Source: an uncultured Clostridia bacterium
GTDB lineage: Bacteria > Bacillota > Clostridia > Oscillospirales > Ruminococcaceae
Assembly (NCBI GenBank): GCA_945876755.1
Contig: CAMCPM010000009.1
Coordinates: forward strand, 40,313-104,312
Length of the DNA stretch: 64,000 bases
Direction: 5' to 3'
In this document: piece by piece, positions 48,917 through 59,586 of the stretch
Position numbering within the stretch: position 1 is the first letter of the stretch
Layout of the letters: each line of letters begins with the position of its first letter
Program-made: the position numbers and the translations under genes
Notes under the pieces: generated by a model
Told to the model about the DNA's origin: nothing
Database searches by the model: none
What the model saw: the letters and a program-made list of their open reading frames with translations, nothing else

Positions 48917-49681
48917 ATGGTTCTTGCTGTTGATATCGGAAACTCAAATATCGTGCTCGGCTGCTTTGAGGGCAGCGAAATAAAATTTGTGGAAAGGCTC
49001 TCCACGAACCTCAATTCCACCGAGCTTGAATATACCGTACTTATAAAAACTATCCTTGAGCTTAACAACCTCAGCGGCTATACCTTTGCGGGAGGAATAA
49101 TCTCCTCCGTAGTTCCCTCAGTCACCCAAACGGTAAAAAAAGCGATGGAAAGACTTACGGGACAGCATATCATGGTCGTTGAGCCGGGACTGAAAACGGG
49201 TCTGAAAATAATGCTTGACAATCCGGCACAGCTGGGAAGCGACCGTGTTGCGGACGCAGTTGCGGCAATCAATTTCTACCCATGTCCGCTTATAATCATA
49301 GATATGGGTACAGCTACAACGATATCCGTTATCGGCAAGGATAAAAGCTTTCTGGGCGGAATGATAATCCCGGGACTTCGGGTATCGCTGGATTCGCTTG
49401 CGAACCGAACATCACAGCTTCCCAAAATAAGCCTTGAACCGCCCAAAAGGGTTATCGGTTCAAACACGGTCGACTGTATGAAAAGCGGCATAATCTACTA
49501 TACCGCTTCGGGAATTGACGGCGCCGTTGACCGCCTTGAAGCCGAGCTTGGCGAAAAGTGTACGGTCATATCAACAGGCGGACTTGCAAACACCATTATC
49601 CCGTACTGCAAACGTGATATAATCATTGACGATAAGCTGCTTTTGAAAGGACTTATGGTCATCTACAATAAAAATAAATAA
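48917..49681 (+). CDS. coaX: Type III pantothenate kinase
   Basis: MVLAVDIGNSNIVLGCFEGSEIKFVERLSTN; LGSDRVADAVAA; IDMGTATTISVI. Confidence 0.95.
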   Translation: MVLAVDIGNSNIVLGCFEGSEIKFVERLSTNLNSTELEYTVLIKTILELNNLSGYTFAGGIISSVVPSVTQTVKKAMERLTGQHIMVVEPGLKTGLKIMLDNPAQLGSDRVADAVAAINFYPCPLIIIDMGTATTISVIGKDKSFLGGMIIPGLRVSLDSLANRTSQLPKISLEPPKRVIGSNTVDCMKSGIIYYTASGIDGAVDRLEAELGEKCTVISTGGLANTIIPYCKRDIIIDDKLLLKGLMVIYNKNK

Positions 49682-49689
49682 TACAATAC

Positions 49690-49730
49690 AAAAATCGCCG
49701 CACGGAAAATATCCATGCGGCGTTTACTTA
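49690..49730. terminator. Bidirectional terminator
   Basis: AAAATCGCCGCACGGAAAATATCCATGCGGCGTTTAC. Confidence 0.7.
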
Positions 49731-49733
49731 TTT

Positions 49734-51356
49734 TTATTCTGCAATAGTTATCTCAATAGTCCTGAGAACAGCACCGTTGTCCTTGCGTGAAATTGTGATA
49801 TCGGCACTGCCCGAAGCTGCGGAAGAAAGCGAAAAGCTTCCACTGAAGGAGCCGCTGTTCCGTACATTTTCGCAGTCGGCGGAAATTTCAAGTCCGCTGC
49901 TGTCGGTAAAGGTAAGTACAAATGAAATCGGCGCGGAAATGGAGTCAGTACCTGCATTGCAGGACACCAGCAGAATGTCGTTTTTTCTGAATACCGTAGT
50001 GTAGTAGCCTCCTGCCGAGGTGATACCATCAGCGTACCAGTTTTCGTGGTCGTCGGGAAGCTTGGCGGCGGCAGCTTTTTTCTGTGCCGAGCTGTCCGCA
50101 TAAGTGCTGAGAAGAGCAAAAACCGAGCGTGCCGAAGCAGGGTCGGAATCAAGCAGCGACTTTCCAAGCTCATACCGTGATTTATAAAGCATAGCAGCTG
50201 AATCCTTGTATGTACCTGCATTTTTGAACATTGCCGCCGCATCGGAGTAATCGCCGTTTTCCATACATTTCAGACCGTATTCATAAGCCGTCTTTATAAA
50301 CATATCGCTTGAATTTCTGAAATCTCCGAGAAAATAAAAGCCCCTGACTATTTCCTCGGTAACGCCCTTCTGCGCATATTCCGAATTGTAAAAGCTGTAT
50401 GTGCATTGCTTTGCAAGTTCAGCGGAATCCTTGTAATTTCCGAGACGGTAGAAATTATCGGCAGCAGTCTTGTAATCACCGCTGTCCCTTGCCGAGGAAG
50501 CGCCGAGATAGCGGTACTCCGCTACAACGCTGCTGTCACAATACTTTTCCGCAATTTCCGCCGCAGCGAAATAATCGCCGTTTTCGGCAAGCGAATCTAT
50601 CTTTTCAAGAGCAGTCTGTTCGGCAAGCTCGCTTTTCCCTGCGGCGGCATAAACCGACATAGCTGCGTCGTAATTACCTTCGTTAATATAGTTTTCCGCA
50701 ATTTTCAGCATACATTCCAAAGCTTTTTCGTCCGAGTCGGAATAGCCGTCAAGAGCCGTGAAAGCGTCCGCCGCTTCGGGAAAAAGTCCGTCTGCAAAAA
50801 GCTGTTCCGCAATGCCGTAGCCGCATTTGGATATGTAATCCGTGCTGTCTTTGTAACCGTTCAGCGCCGTAAATGCTGACGACGCCTTTTCAAATTCACC
50901 GTTTGCATAAAGCCTTTCAGCGCTTCTGTATTTGATCTCGGGAACGGCATAATTTGGGATAACGAAAGCGCACACGCATATAAGGATAACGCACGATATG
51001 ACGGCTGCTGCGAAAAGTGCAGAGATTTTCTTTTTAGGCTGAATTTCGGTTTCAGCGGTTTCCGTAACGGTTTCTGACGGCTTTACAATAAAAAGACCGT
51101 CCTTTTCGTCAAATCTGTCCGTAATAAGACTTTCGGGCTTTTCCACGGAAGCTTCTGCGACAGACTCATTTTCTTCCGACGTATCTTTTTCGGCTTCGGA
51201 AATAAGATTTTCTTCGGCAGTATCGCCGTAGTCTTCCTCAACGTCCTGAACAGCTTCGGCAGGAATATTTTCCGTATCCGTTTCAGCTCTGCTTCCGCAA
51301 TAAGGACAGAATTTTGCGGTCTCACGCAGTTCTTTTCCGCAGTTTGTGCAGTACAT
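49734..51356 (-). CDS. Zinc-ribbon, single-TM protein with TPR-like repeats
   Basis: MYCTNCGKELRETAKFCPYCGSR; one TM; repeated (A.G.Y.DA...F...G.YKDS) units. Confidence 0.82.
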   Translation of the reverse strand: MYCTNCGKELRETAKFCPYCGSRAETDTENIPAEAVQDVEEDYGDTAEENLISEAEKDTSEENESVAEASVEKPESLITDRFDEKDGLFIVKPSETVTETAETEIQPKKKISALFAAAVISCVILICVCAFVIPNYAVPEIKYRSAERLYANGEFEKASSAFTALNGYKDSTDYISKCGYGIAEQLFADGLFPEAADAFTALDGYSDSDEKALECMLKIAENYINEGNYDAAMSVYAAAGKSELAEQTALEKIDSLAENGDYFAAAEIAEKYCDSSVVAEYRYLGASSARDSGDYKTAADNFYRLGNYKDSAELAKQCTYSFYNSEYAQKGVTEEIVRGFYFLGDFRNSSDMFIKTAYEYGLKCMENGDYSDAAAMFKNAGTYKDSAAMLYKSRYELGKSLLDSDPASARSVFALLSTYADSSAQKKAAAAKLPDDHENWYADGITSAGGYYTTVFRKNDILLVSCNAGTDSISAPISFVLTFTDSSGLEISADCENVRNSGSFSGSFSLSSAASGSADITISRKDNGAVLRTIEITIAE

Positions 51357-51529
51357 ATCAGTTTTACGCTTCCGTCAGGGAGCGCCCCTCCTTTCCCGAA
51401 AAATCATAACCATATTTAGTTTACTCCAATATTCCCGTAAAGTCAAGCATATGTTTTATACCGACTTTTCCTGTACCTGAATGAAAAATCGGGATTATGT
51501 ACCTTAAATAATGTAATTGTGAAAAAACA

Positions 51530-51558
51530 TTGACAAATCTTTTGTCATGAGTTATAAT
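51530..51558 (+). promoter_or_regulatory. Promoter of secA
   Basis: TTGACA, 17-nt spacer, TATAAT. Confidence 0.75.
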
Positions 51559-51642
51559 AAATTATAATGCGTTGGATTATGCTTTGATATATTAATGCTT
51601 TAAAGTAAATTCGATAATCAATATAAAAGGTGGAATTATAAA

Positions 51643-54387
51643 ATGGGTATTTTTGACGGACTTTTCGGCAGCTACAGCAAAAGAGAGCTTGCCAAAATAG
51701 AACCTATCAAGAATAAGGTCCTGAATTTGGAGGACGAATATGCTGCAATGTCCGAGGAGACGCTGAAATCGCAGACAGGTATTCTTAAAGGACGTCTTGC
51801 AAACGGCGAGACTCTTGACGATATTCTTCCCGAAGCGCTTGCAACAGTCCGTGAGGCTGCTTGGAGAGTTCTGGGCAAAAAGCCGTTTCCCGTGCAGATA
51901 ATAGGCGCTATCGTGCTTAATCAGGGACGTATCGCCGAAATGAAAACAGGTGAAGGTAAAACACTCGTTGCCTGCTGTGCGTCATATCTCTGCGCTCTTG
52001 AGGGAAAGGGCGTTCACGTTGTTACCGTAAACGACTATCTTGCAAAGTTCCAGTCTGAGGAAATGGGCAAGGTTTACCGCTATTTGGGACTCACTATCGG
52101 CTGTATCCTTCACGAGCTTAACAACGACCAGCGCCGTGCCGCATATAACTGCGATATTACTTACGGTACGAACAACGAGTTCGGCTTTGACTATCTCCGT
52201 GACAATATGGTAATTTATAAAAAGGATAAGGTTCAGCGTGAGCATCACTTTGCCATCGTGGACGAGGTGGACTCTATCCTTATCGACGAGGCAAGAACTC
52301 CGCTTATCATTTCGGGCAAGGGCGATAAGTCTACCGAGCTTTATACCCTTGCAGACAAGTTTGCAAAGACTCTCAAGCCTTATGTAGTAGTCGAAATGGA
52401 TAACAAGGTAGATCAGGAAGAAGCTTCCGAGAACTGCGACTACATCATCGACGAAAAGGCAAAGACCGCTACAATTACCCGTCAGGGCGTTAAAAAGGCT
52501 GAGAAATATTTCAATGTGGTAAACCTCTACGACGCCGAAAATTCAACTATCCTTCACCATGTAAACCAGGCACTGAAGGCTAACGGCGTTATGAAGAACG
52601 ATATAGACTACGTTGTCAAGGACGGCGAGGTAATCATCGTTGATGAATTTACCGGACGTCTTATGATGGGACGCCGTTTCAATGACGGTCTGCATCAGGC
52701 TATTGAAGCAAAAGAGGGCGTAAAGGTCGCTCACGAATCAAAAACTCTCGCAAGCATCACATTCCAGAACTACTTCCGTCTCTATAAGAGACTTTCGGGT
52801 ATGACCGGTACAGCTATGACCGAGGAAGAGGAATTCAAGGAGATATACAAGCTGGACGTTATCGAGATACCCACAAACCGTCCCGTTCAGCGTATAGACC
52901 ACCCGGACGTTGTGTTCAAGACCGAGCATGGCAAGTTCCTTGCGGCTATCCGCCAGATACAGGAGTGCCACGAAAAAGGTCAGCCTGTGCTTGTCGGTAC
53001 AGTATCTATCGAAAAGTCCGAGATCCTTTCAAAAATGCTGTATAAAAAGGGTATCAAGCATAACGTACTTAATGCAAAGCAGCACGAAAAGGAAGCCGAG
53101 ATCGTTGCTCAGGCAGGTAAGTACGGCGCAGTAACTATCGCAACGAATATGGCAGGACGAGGCACAGACATTATCCTCGGCGGTAATGCCGAGTTCATGG
53201 CAAAGGCGGAAATGAAAAAGCGCGGCATTGAGGACGATATCATAAACGAAGCTATCAGCTATGCCGAGACAGATAACGAGGAGATACTCGAAGCAAGAAA
53301 GGTCTACCGTGAGCTTTATGCGAAGTTTGACGCCGAGGTAAAGGAAAAGGCAGAAAAGGTAAAGGAAGCCGGCGGTCTGTTTATACTCGGTACAGAGCGT
53401 CACGAGTCACGCCGTATCGACAACCAGCTCCGCGGACGTTCCGGACGTCAGGGAGACGTGGGCGAAAGCCGTTTCTTCCTCTCTCTTGAGGATGACCTTA
53501 TGCGTCTTTTCGGCGGCGACAGGATAACAGGCATGATGGAAGCTCTTAAAGTTGAAGAGGATATGCCTATCGAAGCAAAAATGCTTACAAAGGTAATCGA
53601 GTCCTCACAGAAAAAGGTCGAGGGCAGAAACTTTGCTATCCGTAAGAACGTTCTTAACTATGACGATGTTATGTCCGCACAGCGCCAGATCATTTACAGC
53701 CAGCGTGCAAAGGTGCTTGACGGTGAGGATATCCACGAGTATATCCTCAAGATGATACAGGATATGATATCCGAAACGGTCGACCAGTATATCCTTGACG
53801 ATAATATCAAGGACGACTGGAACCTTGCAGGTCTCCGTGACCGCTTTATGGGTCTGTTCACAGTAAATGAGGATTTCCGCTACACTACCGAGGAGCTTGA
53901 AAATACTTCCAAGCAGGACATCATCGACAAGCTTGTGGGCAGAGCAATGGATTTCTATAAGCAGAAAGAGGAAAAGATCGGCTCAGAGGTTCTCCGTGAG
54001 CTGGAGCGTGTTATCCTGCTTAAAATCGTTGATATCAAGTGGATGGCTCACATCGACGATATGGAAGAGCTCAAGCGCGGTATCGGTCTGCGCTCCTACG
54101 GTCAGAAAAACCCTGTTGTCGAGTACCGCTTCGAGGGCTTTGAAATGTTCGATGCAATGGTTGAATCTATCCGTGAGGAAACCATCCGTCTGCTGTTTAC
54201 AATTCAGATAAAGCCTAATGAAGAAGCTCCCAAGCGCGAGCAGGTAATGAAGCCTGCCGAAACAGCCGGAGACGGCTCTACCACTCAGTCTCCACGCAAG
54301 GTAAGCGGCAAGGTCGGCAGAAACGACCCCTGCCCCTGCGGAAGCGGCAAAAAGTATAAAAAATGCTGCGGAATGGATCTGAAATAA
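51643..54387 (+). CDS. secA: Preprotein translocase subunit SecA
   Basis: [38 protein letters not shown]-terminal [17 protein letters not shown]. Confidence 0.97.
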   Translation: MGIFDGLFGSYSKRELAKIEPIKNKVLNLEDEYAAMSEETLKSQTGILKGRLANGETLDDILPEALATVREAAWRVLGKKPFPVQIIGAIVLNQGRIAEMKTGEGKTLVACCASYLCALEGKGVHVVTVNDYLAKFQSEEMGKVYRYLGLTIGCILHELNNDQRRAAYNCDITYGTNNEFGFDYLRDNMVIYKKDKVQREHHFAIVDEVDSILIDEARTPLIISGKGDKSTELYTLADKFAKTLKPYVVVEMDNKVDQEEASENCDYIIDEKAKTATITRQGVKKAEKYFNVVNLYDAENSTILHHVNQALKANGVMKNDIDYVVKDGEVIIVDEFTGRLMMGRRFNDGLHQAIEAKEGVKVAHESKTLASITFQNYFRLYKRLSGMTGTAMTEEEEFKEIYKLDVIEIPTNRPVQRIDHPDVVFKTEHGKFLAAIRQIQECHEKGQPVLVGTVSIEKSEILSKMLYKKGIKHNVLNAKQHEKEAEIVAQAGKYGAVTIATNMAGRGTDIILGGNAEFMAKAEMKKRGIEDDIINEAISYAETDNEEILEARKVYRELYAKFDAEVKEKAEKVKEAGGLFILGTERHESRRIDNQLRGRSGRQGDVGESRFFLSLEDDLMRLFGGDRITGMMEALKVEEDMPIEAKMLTKVIESSQKKVEGRNFAIRKNVLNYDDVMSAQRQIIYSQRAKVLDGEDIHEYILKMIQDMISETVDQYILDDNIKDDWNLAGLRDRFMGLFTVNEDFRYTTEELENTSKQDIIDKLVGRAMDFYKQKEEKIGSEVLRELERVILLKIVDIKWMAHIDDMEELKRGIGLRSYGQKNPVVEYRFEGFEMFDAMVESIREETIRLLFTIQIKPNEEAPKREQVMKPAETAGDGSTTQSPRKVSGKVGRNDPCPCGSGKKYKKCCGMDLK

Positions 54388-54415
54388 TTTACAGAATTAA
54401 CGGAGGATTAAGCAA

Positions 54416-55702
54416 ATGGCTGAAATAAAGGCTTTCAAGGGTATGCGCTATACCTCGGCAGGAGGAAACCTCAATACATTGGTTTGTCCTCCGTACGATA
54501 TTATCTCCGACGCTCAGCGTGAGGAGTACGTCAAGGAGAATCCTTACAATATTATCCGTCTGGAGCTTCCAAAGGGCGGCGACGAGCGCTACCGTGAGGC
54601 AGGGGATACCCTGAAAAGCTGGCTGGATAAGCAGATCCTTGCCTGCGACGGAGAGGACAGCATCTACGTCTATGAAATGCAGTTTACCGCAAACGGCGAA
54701 AGAAACAGATTAAAGGGCTTTGTTTCGCTTGTTAAGCTTGTGGAATTTTCCGAGGGCATAGTCCTTCCCCACGAGGAAACGCTCTCTAAAGCAAAGCAGG
54801 ACAGATTCAACCTTATGAGCGAGACCTACTGCAACTTCAGCCAGATATATTCTCTTTATATGGACGAGAACGGCTCCGTTTACAGCATGATAGACGGCTG
54901 CTCAAAGGGCGCGCCCGATATGTCCGTTACAGACCCGGACGGCACAGTACATAGAATGTGGTGCGTTTCCGATAAGGACGTAATAGCTAAGGTAACAGCG
55001 GCATTTGCCGATAAAAAGCTCTATATTGCGGACGGTCACCACCGCTATGAGACTGCCCTTAATTTCCATAAGCACCTCTGTGCCGAAGGCAAGGCAGCAG
55101 CCGGCGACCAAAGCGGCTATATCGCTATGATGCTTGTTAATATGGAAAATCCCGGACTTGTAGTTTTCCCGACCCACAGAATCGTCCGTGACCTGCCGGA
55201 ATTCAATGCAGAGAAGATACTTGATGCGTGCAAGCCCTACTTCACAATTGCGGAAGCTCCCGGCGAGGAGCGTATGCAGGCTTCTCTCAACCAGCTTTAT
55301 AAGGACGGCAAAAAGGCTTTTGCAATGTATGCAGGCGCAGGAAAGTGCTATGTTATGACCCTTAAAGACGAAACTGCCGTCAAGAAGCTTCTGCCCGATA
55401 TGTCCGACGCATACTGCGGACTTGACGTTTCGGTGCTGCACAGCCTTGTTCTGGAGAGAATTTTCGGTATCGACAAGGAAAATATGGCAAATCAGAAAAA
55501 TCTTACATATACCCGTTCCCGTCAGGAGGCGCTTGAGGCGGTCGATATTGACGGCGCAGACTGTTCATTTATCCTGAATCCTACCAAGGTTTCCGAGATA
55601 CGGGATGTTGCGCTTGCATCCGAAAAAATGCCCCAGAAGTCCACTTATTTCTATCCAAAGCTTATCACCGGTCTTGTTATGAACAAGTTCGGAGATAGAT
55701 AA
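54416..55702 (+). CDS. DUF1015 family protein
   Basis: IKAFKGMRYTSAGGNLNTLVCPPYDIISDAQREEYVKENPYNIIRLELPKG; IADGHHRYETAL. Confidence 0.9.
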   Translation: MAEIKAFKGMRYTSAGGNLNTLVCPPYDIISDAQREEYVKENPYNIIRLELPKGGDERYREAGDTLKSWLDKQILACDGEDSIYVYEMQFTANGERNRLKGFVSLVKLVEFSEGIVLPHEETLSKAKQDRFNLMSETYCNFSQIYSLYMDENGSVYSMIDGCSKGAPDMSVTDPDGTVHRMWCVSDKDVIAKVTAAFADKKLYIADGHHRYETALNFHKHLCAEGKAAAGDQSGYIAMMLVNMENPGLVVFPTHRIVRDLPEFNAEKILDACKPYFTIAEAPGEERMQASLNQLYKDGKKAFAMYAGAGKCYVMTLKDETAVKKLLPDMSDAYCGLDVSVLHSLVLERIFGIDKENMANQKNLTYTRSRQEALEAVDIDGADCSFILNPTKVSEIRDVALASEKMPQKSTYFYPKLITGLVMNKFGDR

Positions 55703-55725
55703 ATTTTTATAAGAGGTAAAATTCA

Positions 55726-56901
55726 ATGCTTGTACAAGAATGTAAAAAAGAGCTGACCGAGCGTATTCTTCCTTTCTGGAACAAGCTCAGAGATGATGAA
55801 AACGGCGGCTTTTACGGCTTTATGAATAACAGTCTCGAGGTCGACAAAAAAGCGGATAAGGGAGTTATCCTTACATCGAGAATATTGTGGTTTTATTCGT
55901 CCTGTTACAGAACTCTCGGCGAGGATTATATGCTTGATAACGCCCGTCATGCCTATGAGTTCCTTAAAAAATGCGTTGACCATGAAAACGGCGGCGTATA
56001 CTGGATGATGACTTACGACGGCAAGCCTGCCGATACAATGAAGCATACATATAATCAGGCGTTTGCTATCTATGCCCTTTCGGCGTACTTCCTTGCTTCA
56101 AAGGACAGAACTGCTCTTGACCTTGCTTTCGAGCTTTTTGATACCGTAGAGGAAAAGTGTACCGATGATATTGCGTACCTTGAAGCAATGTCCATTGACT
56201 GGAAGCTTGTCCCCAACGACGCTCTTTCAGAAAACGGACTTATGGCGGACAAGACCATGAATACAGTCCTGCACCTGATAGAAGCATATACCGTTCTGCT
56301 TGAAGCCTGCGACAATTCAAGAAGCGCACAGGTCGAGGAAAGACTGCTGTTCCTGCTTGATATCGCAAAGACAAAAATTTTCAACAGCGAAAAGAACTGC
56401 CTGAGAGTTTTCTTTGACCGTGAGCTTAACCAGATAGGCGATATCCATTCATACGGTCATGATATCGAAGCAACATGGCTTATCGACCGTGCCTGCGAGG
56501 TTATCGGCGACAGAAGGCTTATGGCGGATTGGCGTTTTATCAACCTGAGAATTTCCGATAATATCTATAATATTGCTTTTGAAAACGGCGCCGTTAATAA
56601 CGAGCGTGAAAATGATAAAATCGACAAAAAGCGTGTCTGGTGGGTCCAGGCGGAAAGCGTTGTAGGATTTATAAACGCATTCCAGCAGGGCGGAGATACG
56701 AAATTCCTTGATGCGGCAAAAGAAGTTTTCAACTGGATAGAAACCAAGCAAACCGATAAACGTGAAAATTCCGAGTGGTGGGGCGAGGTCACTTTTGACG
56801 GCGAGCCAATGCAGACCGTTGATATGGTCAACCCGTGGAAGTGTCCTTACCATAACGGAAGAATGTGCATAGAAGTTATCAACAGAAACGTTAAGATCTG
56901 A
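55726..56901 (+). CDS. Cellobiose 2-epimerase (AGE superfamily)
   Basis: LTERILPFWNKLRDDENGGFYGFM...KPADTMKHTYNQAFAIYALSAYF...GDIHSYGHDIEATWLIDRACEV...WWVQAE...PWKCPYHNGRMCIEVI; closely recalls the Ruminococcus albus enzyme. Confidence 0.9.
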   Translation: MLVQECKKELTERILPFWNKLRDDENGGFYGFMNNSLEVDKKADKGVILTSRILWFYSSCYRTLGEDYMLDNARHAYEFLKKCVDHENGGVYWMMTYDGKPADTMKHTYNQAFAIYALSAYFLASKDRTALDLAFELFDTVEEKCTDDIAYLEAMSIDWKLVPNDALSENGLMADKTMNTVLHLIEAYTVLLEACDNSRSAQVEERLLFLLDIAKTKIFNSEKNCLRVFFDRELNQIGDIHSYGHDIEATWLIDRACEVIGDRRLMADWRFINLRISDNIYNIAFENGAVNNERENDKIDKKRVWWVQAESVVGFINAFQQGGDTKFLDAAKEVFNWIETKQTDKRENSEWWGEVTFDGEPMQTVDMVNPWKCPYHNGRMCIEVINRNVKI

Positions 56902-56938
56902 ATCGGTTTATATGACAGTATAGAAAGGAAAGATTGCA

Positions 56939-57202
56939 ATGTCGGTTGTTAATGTCATGGAAAGTGTTGTAATTGAACGTCTTGATTCTCTTTTGGCAGA
57001 TGCAGATTGCTGCAAGTGCGAAAGGTGCAAGGGCGATATGTTGGCAATGGCTCTTAATTCGCTTAAACCAAAGTATGTCAATTCGCACAAAGGAGAGCTT
57101 TTTAGCAGGATCGACGCTACCAAGTATCAGAATACTATTGACATTGACGTAGCCGTAGCTAAAGCAATTGAAGTTGTAAGCAGTTCACCCCACAGAGACT
57201 AA
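56939..57202 (+). CDS. ComFB family protein
   Basis: VNVMESVVIERLDSLLADADCCKCERCKGDMLAMALNSLKPKYVNSHKGELFSR. Confidence 0.85.
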   Translation: MSVVNVMESVVIERLDSLLADADCCKCERCKGDMLAMALNSLKPKYVNSHKGELFSRIDATKYQNTIDIDVAVAKAIEVVSSSPHRD

Positions 57203-57216
57203 TTTTTCAAAGCAGT

Positions 57217-57250
57217 CAAAGCAGCCTGAAAATCAGGCTGCTTTTTTATT
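57217..57250 (+). terminator. Rho-independent terminator
   Basis: AAAGCAGCCTGAAAATCAGGCTGCTTTTTTATTT. Confidence 0.85.
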
Positions 57251-57261
57251 TATCGGGCATA

Positions 57262-57290
57262 TTGAAAAAATTTTTCATGTATGTTATAAT
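57262..57290 (+). promoter_or_regulatory. Promoter of DUF1538 operon
   Basis: TTGAAA, 17-nt spacer, TATAAT. Confidence 0.7.
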
Positions 57291-57323
57291 TAAGGAAATA
57301 TTTTTGTAAAGGAGCGATGCGGC

Positions 57324-58883
57324 GTGAAAAAGAACCTTATTGCAAAAATCAAAGAGTCACTTGGCTCAGTATTGCCTGTTGCAGCAGTGGTTTTTCTTCT
57401 TACGGTAACAGTCGTTCCGATCAGCGGAGAGTTGTTCTTCATGTTCTTTGTGGGAACGGTACTGCTGATAGTCGGCATAGGAATGTTCACATTGGGCGCA
57501 GATACGTCAATGATAATCATAGGCGAAAAGATCGGCGCAAAGCTTACCCGTCTGAGAAAGGTCTGGATAATCCTTCCCATCTGCTTTGTTATCGGCGTAC
57601 TTGTGACCGTTGCCGAGCCCGACTTAAAAGTCCTTGCCGAGCAGACTCCGATAGCTGATACAAATGTTATGATATGGTCAGTTGGCATAGGCGTAGGACT
57701 TTTCCTTGCACTTGCCTTTCTGAGAATTTTTTTGCAGATAAGGATATCGGCAGTATTTATAATTTTTTATGCGCTGATATTTATTTTCGCCTGTTCGCCG
57801 CTTATAACGCCAAGTTTTATCCCGTCGGCGTTTGACTCCGGCGGAGTTACCACAGGACCTATCACCGTTCCGTTTATAATGGCTCTCGGTCTGGGTCTTT
57901 CCTCGATACGCGGCGATAAAACCTCCGCCGAGGACAGCTTCGGTCTTGTTGCAATGTGTTCGATAGGACCTATCCTGACCGTGCTTATCCTGGGAGCGCT
58001 GAACAATACCGAAACAGCGGAACAGGTGCTTTCACAGCCGGGCAGCTATGATTCGGTAGCTCAGGCGTTCCGCGAGTTCCTTTACGCCTTTCCTCACTAT
58101 TTTAAGGACGTAGCCTCTGCGCTGCTGCCTATAGTAGCGTTTTTCCTGCTGTTTGATGTTATCTTTCTCAGGCTGGATAAAAAAACAATGCTTAAAATTT
58201 TTGTGGGATTGGGCTTTACATATTTAGGACTCGTCCTGTTCCTCACAGGTGCAAACGTGGGATTTATGCCTATCGGACAGTATATAGGCGAAAGCCTTGC
58301 AGGAAACGGCTTTGCGTGGGTGCTTGTGCCTATAGGAATGATAATCGGCTATTTTATAGTATCAGCCGAGCCAGCCGTACACGTTCTGAAGCAGCAGGTA
58401 GAAACCATTACCGAGGGAAGAATTTCAGCCCGTGCCCTTGAAACAAGCCTTGCACTCGGTGTTGCAGCTTCGGTGGGACTCTCCATGCTTCGTGTGCTTA
58501 CAGGCATATCAATAATGTGGTTCCTTATTCCGGGGTATGCGCTTGCTCTGATAATCAGCTGTATAGTTCCTCCGATTTTTACATCGGTAGCCTTTGACGC
58601 AGGCGGAGTAGCCTCCGGACCTCTCACCGCAACATTTCTGCTGCCTTTGGCAATGGGAGCCTGCAGCGCCGTTGAGGGCGGAAAAATCGCCGAGGACGCA
58701 TTTGGTATCGTGGCAATGGTTGCAATGACTCCGCTTCTGGCAATACAAATTTTAGGACTTGTCAGCAAATTCAAGAGCGTACCCGTCAAAGAAACCGCTT
58801 CGGGACAGGTATTCCCGATCACTCTTGACGCCGCCTGCGACAAAGCGGTGTTTACCGATAATGGGAAAGGAGAAACGGTATAA
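57324..58883 (+). CDS. DUF1538 family membrane protein (duplicated)
   Basis: Two homologous halves: PSAFDSGGVTTGPITVPFIMALGLGLSSI and SVAFDAGGVASGPLTATFLLPLAMG. Confidence 0.88.
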   Translation: MKKNLIAKIKESLGSVLPVAAVVFLLTVTVVPISGELFFMFFVGTVLLIVGIGMFTLGADTSMIIIGEKIGAKLTRLRKVWIILPICFVIGVLVTVAEPDLKVLAEQTPIADTNVMIWSVGIGVGLFLALAFLRIFLQIRISAVFIIFYALIFIFACSPLITPSFIPSAFDSGGVTTGPITVPFIMALGLGLSSIRGDKTSAEDSFGLVAMCSIGPILTVLILGALNNTETAEQVLSQPGSYDSVAQAFREFLYAFPHYFKDVASALLPIVAFFLLFDVIFLRLDKKTMLKIFVGLGFTYLGLVLFLTGANVGFMPIGQYIGESLAGNGFAWVLVPIGMIIGYFIVSAEPAVHVLKQQVETITEGRISARALETSLALGVAASVGLSMLRVLTGISIMWFLIPGYALALIISCIVPPIFTSVAFDAGGVASGPLTATFLLPLAMGACSAVEGGKIAEDAFGIVAMVAMTPLLAIQILGLVSKFKSVPVKETASGQVFPITLDAACDKAVFTDNGKGETV

Positions 58884-59566
58884 TGAAAGCAATGTTTCTT
58901 ATCGCCGATTACAGCTGTATGCAGGATGTTCAAAGCATACTCGCAAGCGAAAACATACCGTGCCGTTTTCTTCTTCACGGACACGGCGCCGCCGATTCGG
59001 CAATGCTTGACTATCTCGGACTTGGCGACAACAAGAAAATAGCTGCCGTTTCTTTTGTTGCCAATGACAGAGTTATGGAACTGTACAATATATTCAACAA
59101 AAAGCTCAGCCTGAGCGAGGCAGGAAAGGGAATAGCCTTTACGATACCGCTTACGGGAGCGTCGGGAACAGCCTTTGCACTTAACGGAACGAAACCTGAA
59201 ACGGAGGGAAAAGCAGATATGACCGATTTCAAATATGAGCTTATATTGACGATAGTAAACCGCGGCGGCTTTGAAGTCGTCAAGGAGGCGGCAAAATCGG
59301 CAGGCGCAAGAGGCGGAACGCTTCTTCACGGACTCGGACTCGGAGGAGAAGAAGCCGCAAAGTTTCTGGGAATTTCCATCCAGCCCGAAAAGGACGTGGT
59401 GCTGATAGTCGTAGGCAGAGAGGATAGGGAACAGGTCATGCAGAGTATCCTCAATGCGGCGGGAATACTTACCGAAAACAGAGGAATATGCTTTTCGCTG
59501 CCTGTTGACAGCGCTCTCGGACTGGCGGAAAAGAACATCAGCATTGAAGATATCGTAAAGAAATAA
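58883..59566 (+). CDS. Tandem PII-like (nitrogen-regulatory-type) domain protein
   Basis: ELILTIVNRGGFEVVKEAAKSAGARGGTLLHGLGLGGEEAAKFLGISIQPEKDVVLIVVGREDREQVMQSI; start overlaps the DUF1538 stop (TAATG). Confidence 0.82.
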   Translation: MKAMFLIADYSCMQDVQSILASENIPCRFLLHGHGAADSAMLDYLGLGDNKKIAAVSFVANDRVMELYNIFNKKLSLSEAGKGIAFTIPLTGASGTAFALNGTKPETEGKADMTDFKYELILTIVNRGGFEVVKEAAKSAGARGGTLLHGLGLGGEEAAKFLGISIQPEKDVVLIVVGREDREQVMQSILNAAGILTENRGICFSLPVDSALGLAEKNISIEDIVKK

Positions 59567-59586
59567 ATCATGAAAGGGCAATTGCT

